Below, piece by piece: positions 24,254 through 33,900 of a stretch of 40,462 nt of DNA. The DNA lies in NCBI GenBank assembly GCA_002503045.1, contig DAQW01000056.1:575-41036 (forward strand), given 5' to 3'. Numbering within the stretch: the first letter of the stretch is position 1; each line of letters opens with the position of its first letter. Made by a program: the position numbers and the translations under genes. The notes under the pieces were generated by a model, which saw only the letters and a program-made list of their open reading frames with translations, had not been told where the DNA came from and did no database searches. Source of the stretch: Euryarchaeota archaeon UBA39. Lineage in GTDB: Archaea; Thermoplasmatota; Poseidoniia; Poseidoniales; Thalassarchaeaceae.

Positions 24254-27072
24254 AACCCATTCGTTTCAATACTATGATTGTGATTTCAATCATAATTCTG
24301 ATGTCTGTTCCGAATGGAATGGCACAAGAGAATGAAGATACGATATTAGAAATTGAGTTGGGATTTTGGGTTGGTGAAAATTGGAATCCCCTTCCAACAC
24401 CATTAGAATTTGAAGTAAAATTAATCGATCCGTGGACAGGACGTATCATCTATTATGAAACTGTTAATGATACCCAGATTCAAATCAATTTAGATGATGA
24501 AGAACCAATTAGACCGGAAATTAGAACACTAATAAATGGGACATACGTACAATATTTACCCACAATTAGTCCAAATTCATCTGAAATAACATATCTAAGA
24601 GTAAACATCTCTACAGTTTTCCAATTTAATGCAGAAGAACTCGATTCTTGGAAATATATTGGAAAGGAAAGTCTTGAATGGATTGTTGGAAATGATTCAT
24701 TGATTATTCCAGGTGGAGAAGGTTGGATCGAAACTATTTCCACAGAGGAAGAAGGACTAGTGACACGTAATTTATTATCTGTTAATTGCCAAATAAATGG
24801 AAATAATGATTGTGGATTAGACAATAAATGGCCTCCTTCTCAAGGGACCTTACGTATTATGGCCCAAGATACTGGTTGGAATGGAACGATTTTGGTGAGA
24901 CATTCTCCAAGTGGTTGGGAAGATATGATTACAGTCACTGGAGCATTAGATTACGATTTACCTAGAATTGAAAGTGGGCATTGGCATTTGTGGAGATTAA
25001 TCGATGGTGTTCCAGAATTACAATCTCACTCATTTGATGATGGTCTTTTTGAATCTCTGGACGCTTGGCTTTCATCTGATTCAAACACTAAAGTTTCTCA
25101 CGACTCAACAATTTCTCTAGATTTTGAGGAAGAAAATCAGAATACAGCATTTGGTAAAAATGCTGATTGGACAGCGAATTTTAGGCTGCCATCCCACATC
25201 GGCCATCCTATGTTTCCATCCTCAAATCTTGGAATAATGTATCAAATTGACAAATTTATTGGAAATTGGGATGGATTTGTTGATTCTGAAGAATCTGAAG
25301 CTTTCTCAGAAATTCTAGAATCATTAGGATGGAAGGATGCAGAAAACACAGGTTGTTGTTCACTAAATGGGGAATCGATGTTTACAAATGAAGCAATTTA
25401 CCCTACAGGAGCCCATATAGATCCAGCTATTGGGAATGTATTTGTCGATGGGATATCATGGGGATGGGATGAATCAGGAACAATAATCGGAAACGATACT
25501 GAATCCAATATTCAGATTCTTACTATTCCATTTAGAGGCGATATTAGGGATTCAGCAAATTTGACCATAGATTTACCGAATCAATGGGAATTAAGACATT
25601 CACCTCAGAAAGAAATAATCATTTCATCCGGAGAAAGTATATTCATCAATAGAAGTGATTTATCAGTCACGGGAGAAATCACCCTAAATATCAAAGAAAA
25701 TGATGCTCCAATACCTTCAATTTCAAGTAATTGGGCTACTGAAAAACATGTTATTCTTGATGGAAACCCTAGTCTAGTATTATCTTGTGAAGATACTGTT
25801 CAAGAAAATACTGAAAAAAGATGGAAAATGACTGACAAAAGAGGGTTCTCTCTTATTCAAGGAAAATATCTCAATTTTTCAACTGATTCGGAAATATTTT
25901 CAGAAGGAGATGACATACAAATAATAGGGGAATGTGTAGATTCTCATGGTTCAATTGGTTCAATTGAACGGAATCTGATTTTGGATGGCACTGCTCCTGA
26001 ATGGAATATGGTTCTCTTAGAAGATCATCCTCAATATTGGGCCCAAATTAACCATTCAATTGTAGAGTCAAATATTTCTATTAACGCAACAAGTACACTC
26101 ATTATTGATATAACCGGAGTTGATAATAATGGAGAAAATGTTTCAATAATTCTGACCTCAAACAGAAGTGAAGGGTGGATCAGAGAATCTGACGACCGTC
26201 TATTTTTTGCTGAGTTTTGGCCTCAAAGTGATGATGTGAATGGAATGCATATGAGTGTGGATGAAAGACACAAAGAACGAGAACCGGCAAAACGTTGGGT
26301 TCATGTTTCTATTTCTGATTCAGTGGGCAATTCTATTGAAAAGAATTGGACATTTACAAGTTTAGATCTCGGTTCTCCTGTCCCTAGACCTTCTTTAATT
26401 ATAGATGGAGAATTATTTGGGATTGAAAACATAGCTGATTCATCATCATTAATCGAAATTGATCTTGGAGATTCTTTTGATGATCTTAATTCAATCAATA
26501 GCATTTTGTGGACTGCAGAATTGAATGGATTACCTCTTTTTGAAAATAGAAGTTGGAATGATGTTTCTCGATTTTCAATTCCATCACTTGATTCAGGAAG
26601 ACATGATTTAGTAATTTCAGGAATTGATTTAGCGGGAAATATTGGACACCATAATATGATTATTGAGATTCATCCTATTACAACACCTACATTGTCAATT
26701 GGAGATATTATGGTTCCTACAGGTGTATTATCTGGACAATCAGGAGAAATTACAGTGATAGTATTCAATAAGGGTTCAGATTCTACAGATGCAGAAGTTT
26801 GCATCAAGAATCAATGTGAAATAATTAATGTAAATGGTGCAACTTTAGATGGCTTTGGAATGTCATCTGCAACTTTATCATTTGATTCTCTGCCATCCGG
26901 TTGGAGTGAGGTAACTGTGCATTGGTCCGTAGAAGGTTTGCCCTATTCTATTGATTCTACAACACCTTCTATTGAACCAGCCTGGAGAGAAAACGCACGA
27001 TTTTTAATCAAAATTATACTAATAGCGTATTGTCTTGGAACTTTGTTTGATAGACGGTTTGGGAGCACATAA
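24244..27072 (+). CDS. Large exported surface protein with C-terminal anchor
   Basis: A 942-residue protein. A signal peptide (about residues 1-27, ending at GMAQ) is followed by more than 850 exported residues, rich in Asp, Asn, Ser and Trp, that look like serial beta-sandwich modules. A segment near 25245-25300 (GNWDGFVDSEES) resembles a calcium-binding loop and is followed by a CC pair. The last module (TPTLSIGDIMVPTGVLSGQ) resembles a CARDB domain. One C-terminal span (about 918-936) and a short basic tail anchor it. Many NxS/T sites suggest N-glycosylation. It is coupled to the heptose kinase-like gene. Function unknown; adhesion or S-layer association is likely. Confidence 0.8.
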   Translation: MGVKPIRFNTMIVISIIILMSVPNGMAQENEDTILEIELGFWVGENWNPLPTPLEFEVKLIDPWTGRIIYYETVNDTQIQINLDDEEPIRPEIRTLINGTYVQYLPTISPNSSEITYLRVNISTVFQFNAEELDSWKYIGKESLEWIVGNDSLIIPGGEGWIETISTEEEGLVTRNLLSVNCQINGNNDCGLDNKWPPSQGTLRIMAQDTGWNGTILVRHSPSGWEDMITVTGALDYDLPRIESGHWHLWRLIDGVPELQSHSFDDGLFESLDAWLSSDSNTKVSHDSTISLDFEEENQNTAFGKNADWTANFRLPSHIGHPMFPSSNLGIMYQIDKFIGNWDGFVDSEESEAFSEILESLGWKDAENTGCCSLNGESMFTNEAIYPTGAHIDPAIGNVFVDGISWGWDESGTIIGNDTESNIQILTIPFRGDIRDSANLTIDLPNQWELRHSPQKEIIISSGESIFINRSDLSVTGEITLNIKENDAPIPSISSNWATEKHVILDGNPSLVLSCEDTVQENTEKRWKMTDKRGFSLIQGKYLNFSTDSEIFSEGDDIQIIGECVDSHGSIGSIERNLILDGTAPEWNMVLLEDHPQYWAQINHSIVESNISINATSTLIIDITGVDNNGENVSIILTSNRSEGWIRESDDRLFFAEFWPQSDDVNGMHMSVDERHKEREPAKRWVHVSISDSVGNSIEKNWTFTSLDLGSPVPRPSLIIDGELFGIENIADSSSLIEIDLGDSFDDLNSINSILWTAELNGLPLFENRSWNDVSRFSIPSLDSGRHDLVISGIDLAGNIGHHNMIIEIHPITTPTLSIGDIMVPTGVLSGQSGEITVIVFNKGSDSTDAEVCIKNQCEIINVNGATLDGFGMSSATLSFDSLPSGWSEVTVHWSVEGLPYSIDSTTPSIEPAWRENARFLIKIILIAYCLGTLFDRRFGST

Positions 27073-27088
27073 TTCCGTACGCTTCATC

Positions 27089-28861
27089 ATGGTTGAGTAT
27101 CTGTTCGATCCCATGCAGACGACGGAGGCGGCTCTAGACCCCGTCGAAAAGGCACTAGAGACATGGAATTCAAAACCAGATAAATTCGGTATTGGGATAA
27201 TCTTTGGTTGTATTATTCTAGGAGCATACTCTGCTTTCCCAGGTTTGCAAAATGGATTAAGTTCAGGATCTATTTTCCCATTATTATTCCTTGCAGGAGC
27301 CGCTTTATTAGTTTCAGAAATTATACAAAATGGGCCAGAACAACGTACCCGAATTGCTACAATTTCAGGATTAATTGGTCCTTTGCTTGCAATCGCAGGA
27401 ATTCAATCACTAACTAACCAAATAGAAAATTTCCATCAGATTGCAGGGGGAATTGGGTGGATTATTGCTGGAACCATTTTATTCAGTTGTAACGCATTTA
27501 TTTTACAGAATGAAGAAAATATTGGAGTGATCAGGTATAGGGCATTAACTCGATTAATGGGTATGGCAATTGCAACTGCTTGGATAATTTCAAATTCAAA
27601 AGATCATCTTCTAATTTACTTCTTATTTCCGATAATAATTTCATCTCTAATTTTCTCTTTAGATCTACGATTGGGGAAAAATGAACGAAAACTAAAACGA
27701 AAATTTTCTAATCGATATGATTCCATACAATTACGAATTCTTGAAGTCAGATCCTCTGGGGCAATCATTGATCAGTCTGCTTCTCTACTAAAAAGGGCAA
27801 ATGAAGTTGGATGGACAGATTTTACAGAAGGAATGAAATTATTAGATGCTGCAGAAGATGATATTGAACGTACACTATCTCTTTCTAAAGATATTACTGC
27901 TATAGAGGAAGATGCTGAAAAATCTGTAAATCTCTCAGAAGAAATCGCCCCTAGAACCGAACGAGCAAGGAAAGCAATGTTACAAGGAAAAAGAGAAGCT
28001 GAACTTGGAAGTTTAAGAGAGGCAGAACAATTATTCAGAATGGCTAAAGTTAGAGCATCAGATATTATCGAACATTGGAAAAATGCTGAAATTGTCTTAC
28101 AAAATGCTCAGGATGCAATTGTAGAGTTATCAGGCTCTGATTTAGAAAGAATTCAGTCATTAATGGATGCTGCAAATGATGCGATGGATAGAGAAAATCC
28201 TGGTGAAGCACTAATTATTGGAAAAGCAATACCGGGACATGTTGCTAATTTAGGAGAAGCAATGGATGCTGCAATTTCAAAGGTGGAAGAGGCCAAAGAA
28301 ATTCTATCAAAAACCGATGGATTAGATACATCAATTTGGGATGAGATGCAAGCAAACGCAGAAAAAGCACTGGACGAAGGTAATGGATCCATGGCAAGAG
28401 GGTTAGCTGATTCTATTATTCGAGAAATAACTGCAACAGAAGAAGCAAAGTCCTCGATGCAAAGAGCTCTGAGGCAAAGAAAAACGCTGCGAAAACGTTG
28501 GGAAGGACATCAACAAGAGAGTGAATGGGAAGAACGATTACAAGAGATTCTCAAACAAACAAAAAATGGTAAATGGAGAATTGCTCTTGAAAAAATGGAC
28601 GCTTTAACTTCAGATTTAGATGCTATGAATGCTGCAAAAGGTGATGCTGAAGAAATGTTAGAATTTATCGAAAAAGAATGGAAGACGATAAGAAATAAAC
28701 TAGAATCAGTAGGAATTGGACCGGAAGATCAAGAACGTCTCAACTGTGAGTCCTCAGTTTCAAAAGCAAGAAATTCATTAGAAAAAGGAGATATTGATTC
28801 CTGTCTGAAATCATTGGGAGATGCAGATGGAATTATGGAACGCCTAAGAAGAAGATTTTGA
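27089..28861 (+). CDS. Membrane protein with long helical cytoplasmic domain
   Basis: About 590 residues from the ATG at 27089; one at 27113 is also possible. Six hydrophobic spans lie between about residues 35 and 195, then a basic KNERKLKRKF. The remaining nearly 400 residues are almost wholly helical, rich in Glu, Ala and Lys, and contain repeated helix pairs of the type EALIIGKAIPGHVANLGEAM. They read like tetratricopeptide-like or coiled-coil units. The start lies inside the end of the surface protein gene, so the two are probably co-transcribed. No enzymatic motif was seen; a scaffold role is a guess. Confidence 0.72.
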   Translation: MVEYLFDPMQTTEAALDPVEKALETWNSKPDKFGIGIIFGCIILGAYSAFPGLQNGLSSGSIFPLLFLAGAALLVSEIIQNGPEQRTRIATISGLIGPLLAIAGIQSLTNQIENFHQIAGGIGWIIAGTILFSCNAFILQNEENIGVIRYRALTRLMGMAIATAWIISNSKDHLLIYFLFPIIISSLIFSLDLRLGKNERKLKRKFSNRYDSIQLRILEVRSSGAIIDQSASLLKRANEVGWTDFTEGMKLLDAAEDDIERTLSLSKDITAIEEDAEKSVNLSEEIAPRTERARKAMLQGKREAELGSLREAEQLFRMAKVRASDIIEHWKNAEIVLQNAQDAIVELSGSDLERIQSLMDAANDAMDRENPGEALIIGKAIPGHVANLGEAMDAAISKVEEAKEILSKTDGLDTSIWDEMQANAEKALDEGNGSMARGLADSIIREITATEEAKSSMQRALRQRKTLRKRWEGHQQESEWEERLQEILKQTKNGKWRIALEKMDALTSDLDAMNAAKGDAEEMLEFIEKEWKTIRNKLESVGIGPEDQERLNCESSVSKARNSLEKGDIDSCLKSLGDADGIMERLRRRF

Positions 28862-29641
28862 TTAAATTTTGAAATCTGCAACTACAGGGGCATGATCTGA
28901 AACTTGCAGCCCACCTGCTCGAACTATCTTTGAACCTTGGAAACAATTTCTTGCTGCTTCATTGCCCAGAATGTAATCAATACGCCATCCTTTGTCTTCC
29001 TCTCTTGCCCTACCTCGATTTGACCACCAAGAATACGGCCCTTGAGTTGGGCCCCAATCCTCTCTACAAAGGTCATACCATCCTGAATCAAGAAGACGTC
29101 CGAACCATTCACGTTCTTGAGGAAGAAATCCAGAAGTCATACGATTTGATCTCGCATTCCAAATATCTATTTCTTGATGAGCAATATTTAGATCACCTGC
29201 AATTACTACAGGAAAATCTATTTTCAAATTTGGAGAAAGCCATGCAAGCCAGTCTTCCATCCATTTTTCCTTATATTGCTGACGATCATCTCTAGCAGAT
29301 CCACTGGGAAGATATGTATTGATACAACGAATTCCAGGATGTTCAGTGACCAGAATTCTACCCTCAATATCTGTAGGATCTTCAGCTCTTTCCATTCCTT
29401 TCCCTAATATCTCCATTTCAATCTTGGACCATGTTGAGACTCCTGAATACCCTTTCTTTTCGGCAGGGTGCCAGACTAACTCAAATCCCTTGGGTGGAAC
29501 CCAATTAGAAGGAAGTTGTTCAGGGAAGGCTCGGACTTCTTGAAACATCCAAATATCTGCATCTATAGTCTCTATGAAATCATCTAATCCTTTCCGAATA
29601 GCTGCACGAATCCCATTAAGATTCCAAGAAACAATTCTCAT
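28862..29641 (-). CDS. xthA: Exodeoxyribonuclease III / AP endonuclease
   Basis: A 259-residue EEP-family nuclease for base-excision repair, cutting DNA 5' of abasic sites. It carries the full motif series: SWNLNGIRAAI (Asn ligand), FQEVRAF (metal Glu), NTYLPSG, AGDLNIAH (catalytic Asp and Asn), WRIDYILG and SDHAPVVADF (terminal Asp-His). Length and order match bacterial ExoIII. It follows the aldolase gene with four bases between and probably shares its transcript. Nothing is missing. Confidence 0.95.
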   Translation of the reverse strand: MRIVSWNLNGIRAAIRKGLDDFIETIDADIWMFQEVRAFPEQLPSNWVPPKGFELVWHPAEKKGYSGVSTWSKIEMEILGKGMERAEDPTDIEGRILVTEHPGIRCINTYLPSGSARDDRQQYKEKWMEDWLAWLSPNLKIDFPVVIAGDLNIAHQEIDIWNARSNRMTSGFLPQEREWFGRLLDSGWYDLCREDWGPTQGPYSWWSNRGRAREEDKGWRIDYILGNEAARNCFQGSKIVRAGGLQVSDHAPVVADFKI

Positions 29642-29645
29642 AACC

Positions 29646-30674
29646 TTAGGCCTCTAAATCTTCAGACCAATTTCCAAATCGTGCTAGATGAGCCATTTGA
29701 CATCTATGGGCAAAGACAGAGTGTGCAATAGATAGATCATCTTGATTTTCAGCCCATGTCTTGAGAGTAGATGCTTGCAATGCTCTACCATAAGAATATG
29801 ATAATTCAAAGGGATGTGGCCCCATATTATTCATTTCATTAAGATGAGCAGTCGCTTCTACCTCAGTCTGGCCTCCTGACAAGAACACAATTCCAGGAAT
29901 TTGGTGTGGAACATGATTGTGAAGAAGATCTATTGTCATTTTAGCACATGTTTTTACATCAATTCTTTGAGAATGATCGTTTCCTGGAAGTATCATATTT
30001 GGCTTCAATAAAGCCCCTGGAAGATAGACGCCCTGGGTTTCACAAGCCGCCCAAGTAGCATCTAAAACTGCAGAGGTTACCTCAAAACAACGCTTAGCTG
30101 AGTGATTACCTTCCATCAACACTTCTGGCTCAATAATTGGAACCAAGCCTTGTTCTTGACAAATAGCAGAATATCGGGCAAGAGAGTGAGCATTCGTAGA
30201 AATGCAAGCTTCAGAAGGTAGGCCTTCTCCAATTCTAATCACTGCACGCCATTTTGCAAATCTGGCTCCCATGCTAAAATATTCGGCACATCTTTCCCTT
30301 AAGCCATCTAGACCTTCGGTAACGGTTTCATTTTCATGGGCTGCTAAAGGCTTTGCACCAGTATCTACTTTAATTCCTGGAAGTACCCCTATAGAATGTA
30401 AAAAATCTGGAATAGAGGTCCCATCAACTGCTGTTTGTCGAATTGTTTCATCATACAGAATTACTCCACTGATTGCATCTGCCATGGTAGGCATTGCAAA
30501 CAAGTTTGCTCTGTATGCATTTCTGGACTCAGGAGAAGAAGAGACTCCCACTCCTTCAAGCCTTTTTGACATAGTTCCATTACTCTCATCTGCGGCTAGA
30601 ATCCCCCTACCTGGACTTACGAGGTAATTCGCAGTCTGTTCCAACAAGTCAGTATCCATGTTACGTGCACTCAA
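29646..30674 (-). CDS. Class I fructose-bisphosphate aldolase, classical (eukaryal-type) family
   Basis: A 342-residue Schiff-base aldolase that splits or forms fructose 1,6-bisphosphate. It belongs to the classical animal/plant family: GRGILAADES (Asp28 here), GIKVD, ARFAKWRAVIRI, IIEPEVLMEG, and LLKPNM with the Schiff-base Lys at residue 224, then FLSGGQTEVEA. Archaea normally use DhnA-type aldolase or the bifunctional aldolase/phosphatase, so this gene is probably horizontally acquired. It lies next to a GlpX-type FBPase, giving a linked gluconeogenic pair. An alternative ATG five residues in is possible. Confidence 0.95.
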   Translation of the reverse strand: MSARNMDTDLLEQTANYLVSPGRGILAADESNGTMSKRLEGVGVSSSPESRNAYRANLFAMPTMADAISGVILYDETIRQTAVDGTSIPDFLHSIGVLPGIKVDTGAKPLAAHENETVTEGLDGLRERCAEYFSMGARFAKWRAVIRIGEGLPSEACISTNAHSLARYSAICQEQGLVPIIEPEVLMEGNHSAKRCFEVTSAVLDATWAACETQGVYLPGALLKPNMILPGNDHSQRIDVKTCAKMTIDLLHNHVPHQIPGIVFLSGGQTEVEATAHLNEMNNMGPHPFELSYSYGRALQASTLKTWAENQDDLSIAHSVFAHRCQMAHLARFGNWSEDLEA

Positions 30675-30706
30675 AATGGGTCCTTGAAAGGTTCGACGAG
30701 ATACAG

Positions 30707-31660
30707 TCAGATTGGATATGAACGTGAAGTCTGAGTTCTGTTCCTCTTTTTGACATCAATAATTTCGCTATGGACTTCAGCATGACCATTACTAAAATTA
30801 ACTCCTGGAAGATATCCAGAACAAACGCCACTTGCTACGAAAATTGAATCATCAGACATGCATAAATCATTTCTTTGCCAAATACGTTCTATGTCTCCAT
30901 CAATCATTTCCTCTGCTCTCTCTCTATGTCCTTCATTTCGAAATACTAGTTTACCTTCAAAGTGAGCACCCAAGCCTCGAAGGGCTGTTGCAGTAATTAC
31001 TCCTTCAGGTGCTGCTCCAACACCCATCAAAAGATCAACTTCTGATTCAGGATTCGCAGCATCCAATGCAGCAGAAACATCGCCATCACCAATTAAGCGA
31101 ATGCGTACATCTAATTCTCTAAGTTCTTTAATCAAATTCTCGTGTCTGGGACGATCCATAACTACTGCTAAAATATCTCTAATTGGTTTATCTAATGCGG
31201 ATGCTGCTTCTTCAATATTGTAAGAAACATCTGCTTCAAGTGAAAGTCTACCACATAATTCTGCAGGACCGGCTATTTTGTCCATATAACAATCAGGAGC
31301 ATGAAGTAATGTTCCTCGAGGCGCTGCTGCGAGAACTGCGATTGCATTTGGGGAATCTTTAGCACAATGATTGGTACATTCAAGAGGGTCTACAGCAATA
31401 TCAATTCTTAATGCCCCGGGATCGTCTTGTCGATTCCCTAGAGGTTCTCCAATCCACAACATTGGTGCATCATCTCGTTCACCTTCACCAATTGCAACTC
31501 GGCCATCAAATGGTACATCGTCGAAAACTGCCCTCATGGCTTCAACTGCTGCCCCATCAGCAAGTTTTCCCTCACCTCTACCTCTCCATTTAGCAGCTGC
31601 AATTGCCGCTTTTTCGGTCGCTAAAAGAAATGACTCTGCTAGATCTGCAGTACCTGCCAT
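30707..31660 (-). CDS. glpX: Class II fructose-1,6-bisphosphatase (GlpX type)
   Basis: A 317-residue lithium-sensitive phosphatase-fold enzyme that removes the C1 phosphate of fructose 1,6-bisphosphate. Family motifs: LATEKAAIAAAKWRGRG, VAIGEGERDDAPMLWIG, IDIAVDPLECTN (metal Asp residues) and LMGVGAAPEGVI. The ATG at 31660 begins the family-like MAGTADLAES; the frame is open to 31765 but that part overlaps moaC. With the adjacent aldolase it converts triose phosphates to fructose 6-phosphate, replacing the bifunctional archaeal enzyme. Confidence 0.95.
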   Translation of the reverse strand: MAGTADLAESFLLATEKAAIAAAKWRGRGEGKLADGAAVEAMRAVFDDVPFDGRVAIGEGERDDAPMLWIGEPLGNRQDDPGALRIDIAVDPLECTNHCAKDSPNAIAVLAAAPRGTLLHAPDCYMDKIAGPAELCGRLSLEADVSYNIEEAASALDKPIRDILAVVMDRPRHENLIKELRELDVRIRLIGDGDVSAALDAANPESEVDLLMGVGAAPEGVITATALRGLGAHFEGKLVFRNEGHRERAEEMIDGDIERIWQRNDLCMSDDSIFVASGVCSGYLPGVNFSNGHAEVHSEIIDVKKRNRTQTSRSYPI

Positions 31661-31685
31661 GATTGATACGAGATGAAGCCAGTGT

Positions 31686-32147
31686 CTAAACATGACCATT
31701 GGCTTTTTTCTTTTGAACAACTCTAATACCGTGGATTTCAGTTTTAGGATATTGTCCAAAATCATCTTTTTCGATTGATTTTACCATATCTAAGACACAA
31801 AGAAGTCCTACTGAAACTGAATTCAATGCTTCCATTTCTACTCCTGTTTTCCAATGAGCTGAAACAGTCACATTACAAATCAAATCATTCTCATCCCAAA
31901 CCCATTCTACAGAACATGATTCCAGAGGAATGGGGTGGCAATGTGGGATTGCACGAGGTGTCTCTTTAGCAGCTTGAATTGCTGCAATCGTACTCGCTTC
32001 AAGCACATCTCCTTTCTGAACTTTTTTTGTAATAATTGCATTTTTTGATTCAGAGGACATAGAAAGGCGTCCTGTAGCAACTGCAACCCTTTCGACAATT
32101 GGTTTATGCCCTATAGAAATAATAGCGTCTGTCCGTTTATTCAACCC
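31686..32147 (-). CDS. moaC: Cyclic pyranopterin monophosphate synthase MoaC
   Basis: A 153-residue enzyme of molybdenum cofactor synthesis, acting after MoaA to form cPMP. Seen are AVATGRLSMS, IPHCHPIPLESC, VSAHWKTGVEMEALNSV and the closing EIHGIRVVQK. I start it at TTG (32145-32147): GGAGGGA lies six bases before, and this TTGA overlaps the moaE stop. The longer frame to 32237 lies entirely inside moaE. moaA and a molybdoenzyme are not in the window. Confidence 0.93.
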   Translation of the reverse strand, partial: GLNKRTDAIISIGHKPIVERVAVATGRLSMSSESKNAIITKKVQKGDVLEASTIAAIQAAKETPRAIPHCHPIPLESCSVEWVWDENDLICNVTVSAHWKTGVEMEALNSVSVGLLCVLDMVKSIEKDDFGQYPKTEIHGIRVVQKKKANGHV

Positions 32148-32593
32148 AATCCCTCCTTCCAATGAGCTCCGTCTTCGCGATTCTCTTTCTTCCAAAGAGG
32201 TGCTTGGGATTTGAGGGAATCGATTAACCATGAACATGCCTGAAATGCCTCTTTTCGGTGTCTTGAAGCAACATGTATTGCTACAATTGGTTCTTCAGGC
32301 CCCACATTACCAACTCTATGAGCTATTGCCACAGATGAAACACCAAATTCTTCCAAAGACCTTTTGGCTAAATCTTCTAAAACTTTAGGCAACTGTTCTT
32401 CCCATGCATCAAAATCAAGAGAATAAACTTTGATTCCATCTTCTTCCCCCCTAGTTAATCCAGTAAACGAAACTACGGCACCAGAACCTGAAACTTCTAA
32501 CTTCTTAAGAAGTTGATTTGGATCAAGATTTTCGGACTCAATCCGGACTGTCACCCTTTCTCCCATTGATGATGCATAGATTGGGAGGACCAT
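32141..32593 (-). CDS. moaE: Molybdopterin synthase large subunit MoaE
   Basis: A 150-residue catalytic subunit of molybdopterin synthase, which adds two sulfurs to cPMP with MoaD as donor. It carries VVSFTGLTRGEE, IAHRVGNVGPEE, ASRHRKEAFQAC and PLWKKENRED, whose Lys and Arg residues form the active site. It may begin at the ATG at 32593 or nine residues later at 32566. It overlaps moaC by seven bases, so the two are coupled. Upstream lie the palindrome AGCGCT (32595-32600) and an inverted repeat. Confidence 0.93.
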   Translation of the reverse strand: MVLPIYASSMGERVTVRIESENLDPNQLLKKLEVSGSGAVVSFTGLTRGEEDGIKVYSLDFDAWEEQLPKVLEDLAKRSLEEFGVSSVAIAHRVGNVGPEEPIVAIHVASRHRKEAFQACSWLIDSLKSQAPLWKKENREDGAHWKEGLG

Positions 32594-32601
32594 GAGCGCT
32601 T

Positions 32602-32620
32602 CGGAGGATTCATGTCTCCG
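32602..32620 (-). promoter_or_regulatory. Inverted repeat in the moaE divergent gap
   Basis: CGGAG (32602-32606) pairs with CTCCG (32616-32620) in the 38-base gap between moaE and the divergent flavoprotein gene. It is short, and either gene could be its target. Confidence 0.3.
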
Positions 32621-32631
32621 ATAGTAAGTGG

Positions 32632-33882
32632 ATGGATGAGGACAGATACATGACTGATGATGAAGTCGTGCGCATTCGAGGAGCCGGATTATCGGGCCTT
32701 GCTGCGGCTACAATTCTAGCAAAGGCTGGAAAAAAGGTAGAAGTTCATGACATTAGAGGGGATTCAGGTGCTCGATTTGATGGTGATTTTCAAGGACTTG
32801 AAAATTGGACCTCTTCAAATGATTTTTTTGATGAAATGCGTGCTTGGGGTCTTGATCCTGAAGCCTTCAAATCCAATGAATTTCAGGAATTATCATTAAT
32901 CCATCCTGATAATATAGTTACAGTTGCAAAAAGCCACAAAATCGCATATAGAATAGTTGAAAGAGGAACTGATGAACATTGTATCGATCAAGGATTTAAG
33001 CGAATGGCTTTAGAAGCAGGGGCTACTATCCACTATAAATCAAAAATTTCACCCGAAGAATGTACAATTATTGCAGCAGGTCCAAAGGATACCAGTGCTA
33101 TTGCTTTTGGTGAAGTTTTCAAAACCTCATATCCAAACCATGTAGCCTTCCAACTTAATGATAAATTAGCTCCAGGAGCGTATTCTTATCTCATCATTAT
33201 TGATGGAGTTGGATTAATTTGCACATGTCTTTGGAGAAAACAAAAAAATTCAAATCGTTATCTGAATGAAACAATTGCTTGGTACGAAAATGCCTACCCT
33301 GAATTAGATCGAGAACCAATTAAACGTGTGGGCGGAAAGGGGGATTTCAGTATCCCATCAACCTATTTTTCTAATGGCCAATATTTTGTCGGCGAAGCTG
33401 GAGGACTTCAAGACTTCATGTGGGGATTTGGGATGAGATATGCCATAACCAGTGGAGTTATGGCAGCAAATTCAATATTATCTGGTTCAGATTACGATGC
33501 AGAAATAAAGAAAAAACTACTTCCGTTAATCAAATTAAGTGCCACTAATCGAATGTTACTTGATCGAATTGGAGATAGAGGTTTCAAATGGTTAGCTAAT
33601 TACTGGATGAAACATCAACGAAAAAATGGAGGTAATGGATTGCTTTTCATGGAACAAATATATCGTCCAGGAATAATCAGAAGAGTGCTTTGGCCCTTTA
33701 CCAACAGAATTCTACTAAAGAAAACCAAATATTCTGACGGAAGGAAGGGAAGAAGAATGCCTTTCAGAAAAGCATTGAAGAGAGATAAATGGGAAATGAG
33801 TAAACGTGGCAAAGAAATATCAGAAGAATGGAAAGAAATCCGTTCATCTGGGGGTAAAGTTTCGTTCTCAGAATCTGACTGA
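32632..33882 (+). CDS. Geranylgeranyl reductase-like FAD oxidoreductase
   Basis: A 416-residue flavoprotein. The dinucleotide loop IRGAGLSGLAAATIL lies near residues 15-29, and a second FAD motif FVGEAGGLQDFMWGFG lies mid-protein, as in the geranylgeranyl reductase family that saturates archaeal isoprenoid lipids. The end is strongly basic (KGRRMPFRKALKRDKW) and may bind the membrane. The substrate could equally be another isoprenoid such as a quinone side chain. ATGs at 32632 and 32650 are both possible. Its direction matches the acyl-CoA cluster that follows, but no direct link is shown. Confidence 0.82.
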   Translation: MDEDRYMTDDEVVRIRGAGLSGLAAATILAKAGKKVEVHDIRGDSGARFDGDFQGLENWTSSNDFFDEMRAWGLDPEAFKSNEFQELSLIHPDNIVTVAKSHKIAYRIVERGTDEHCIDQGFKRMALEAGATIHYKSKISPEECTIIAAGPKDTSAIAFGEVFKTSYPNHVAFQLNDKLAPGAYSYLIIIDGVGLICTCLWRKQKNSNRYLNETIAWYENAYPELDREPIKRVGGKGDFSIPSTYFSNGQYFVGEAGGLQDFMWGFGMRYAITSGVMAANSILSGSDYDAEIKKKLLPLIKLSATNRMLLDRIGDRGFKWLANYWMKHQRKNGGNGLLFMEQIYRPGIIRRVLWPFTNRILLKKTKYSDGRKGRRMPFRKALKRDKWEMSKRGKEISEEWKEIRSSGGKVSFSESD

Positions 33883-33900
33883 TAGTGTACTCAAGTTCTT

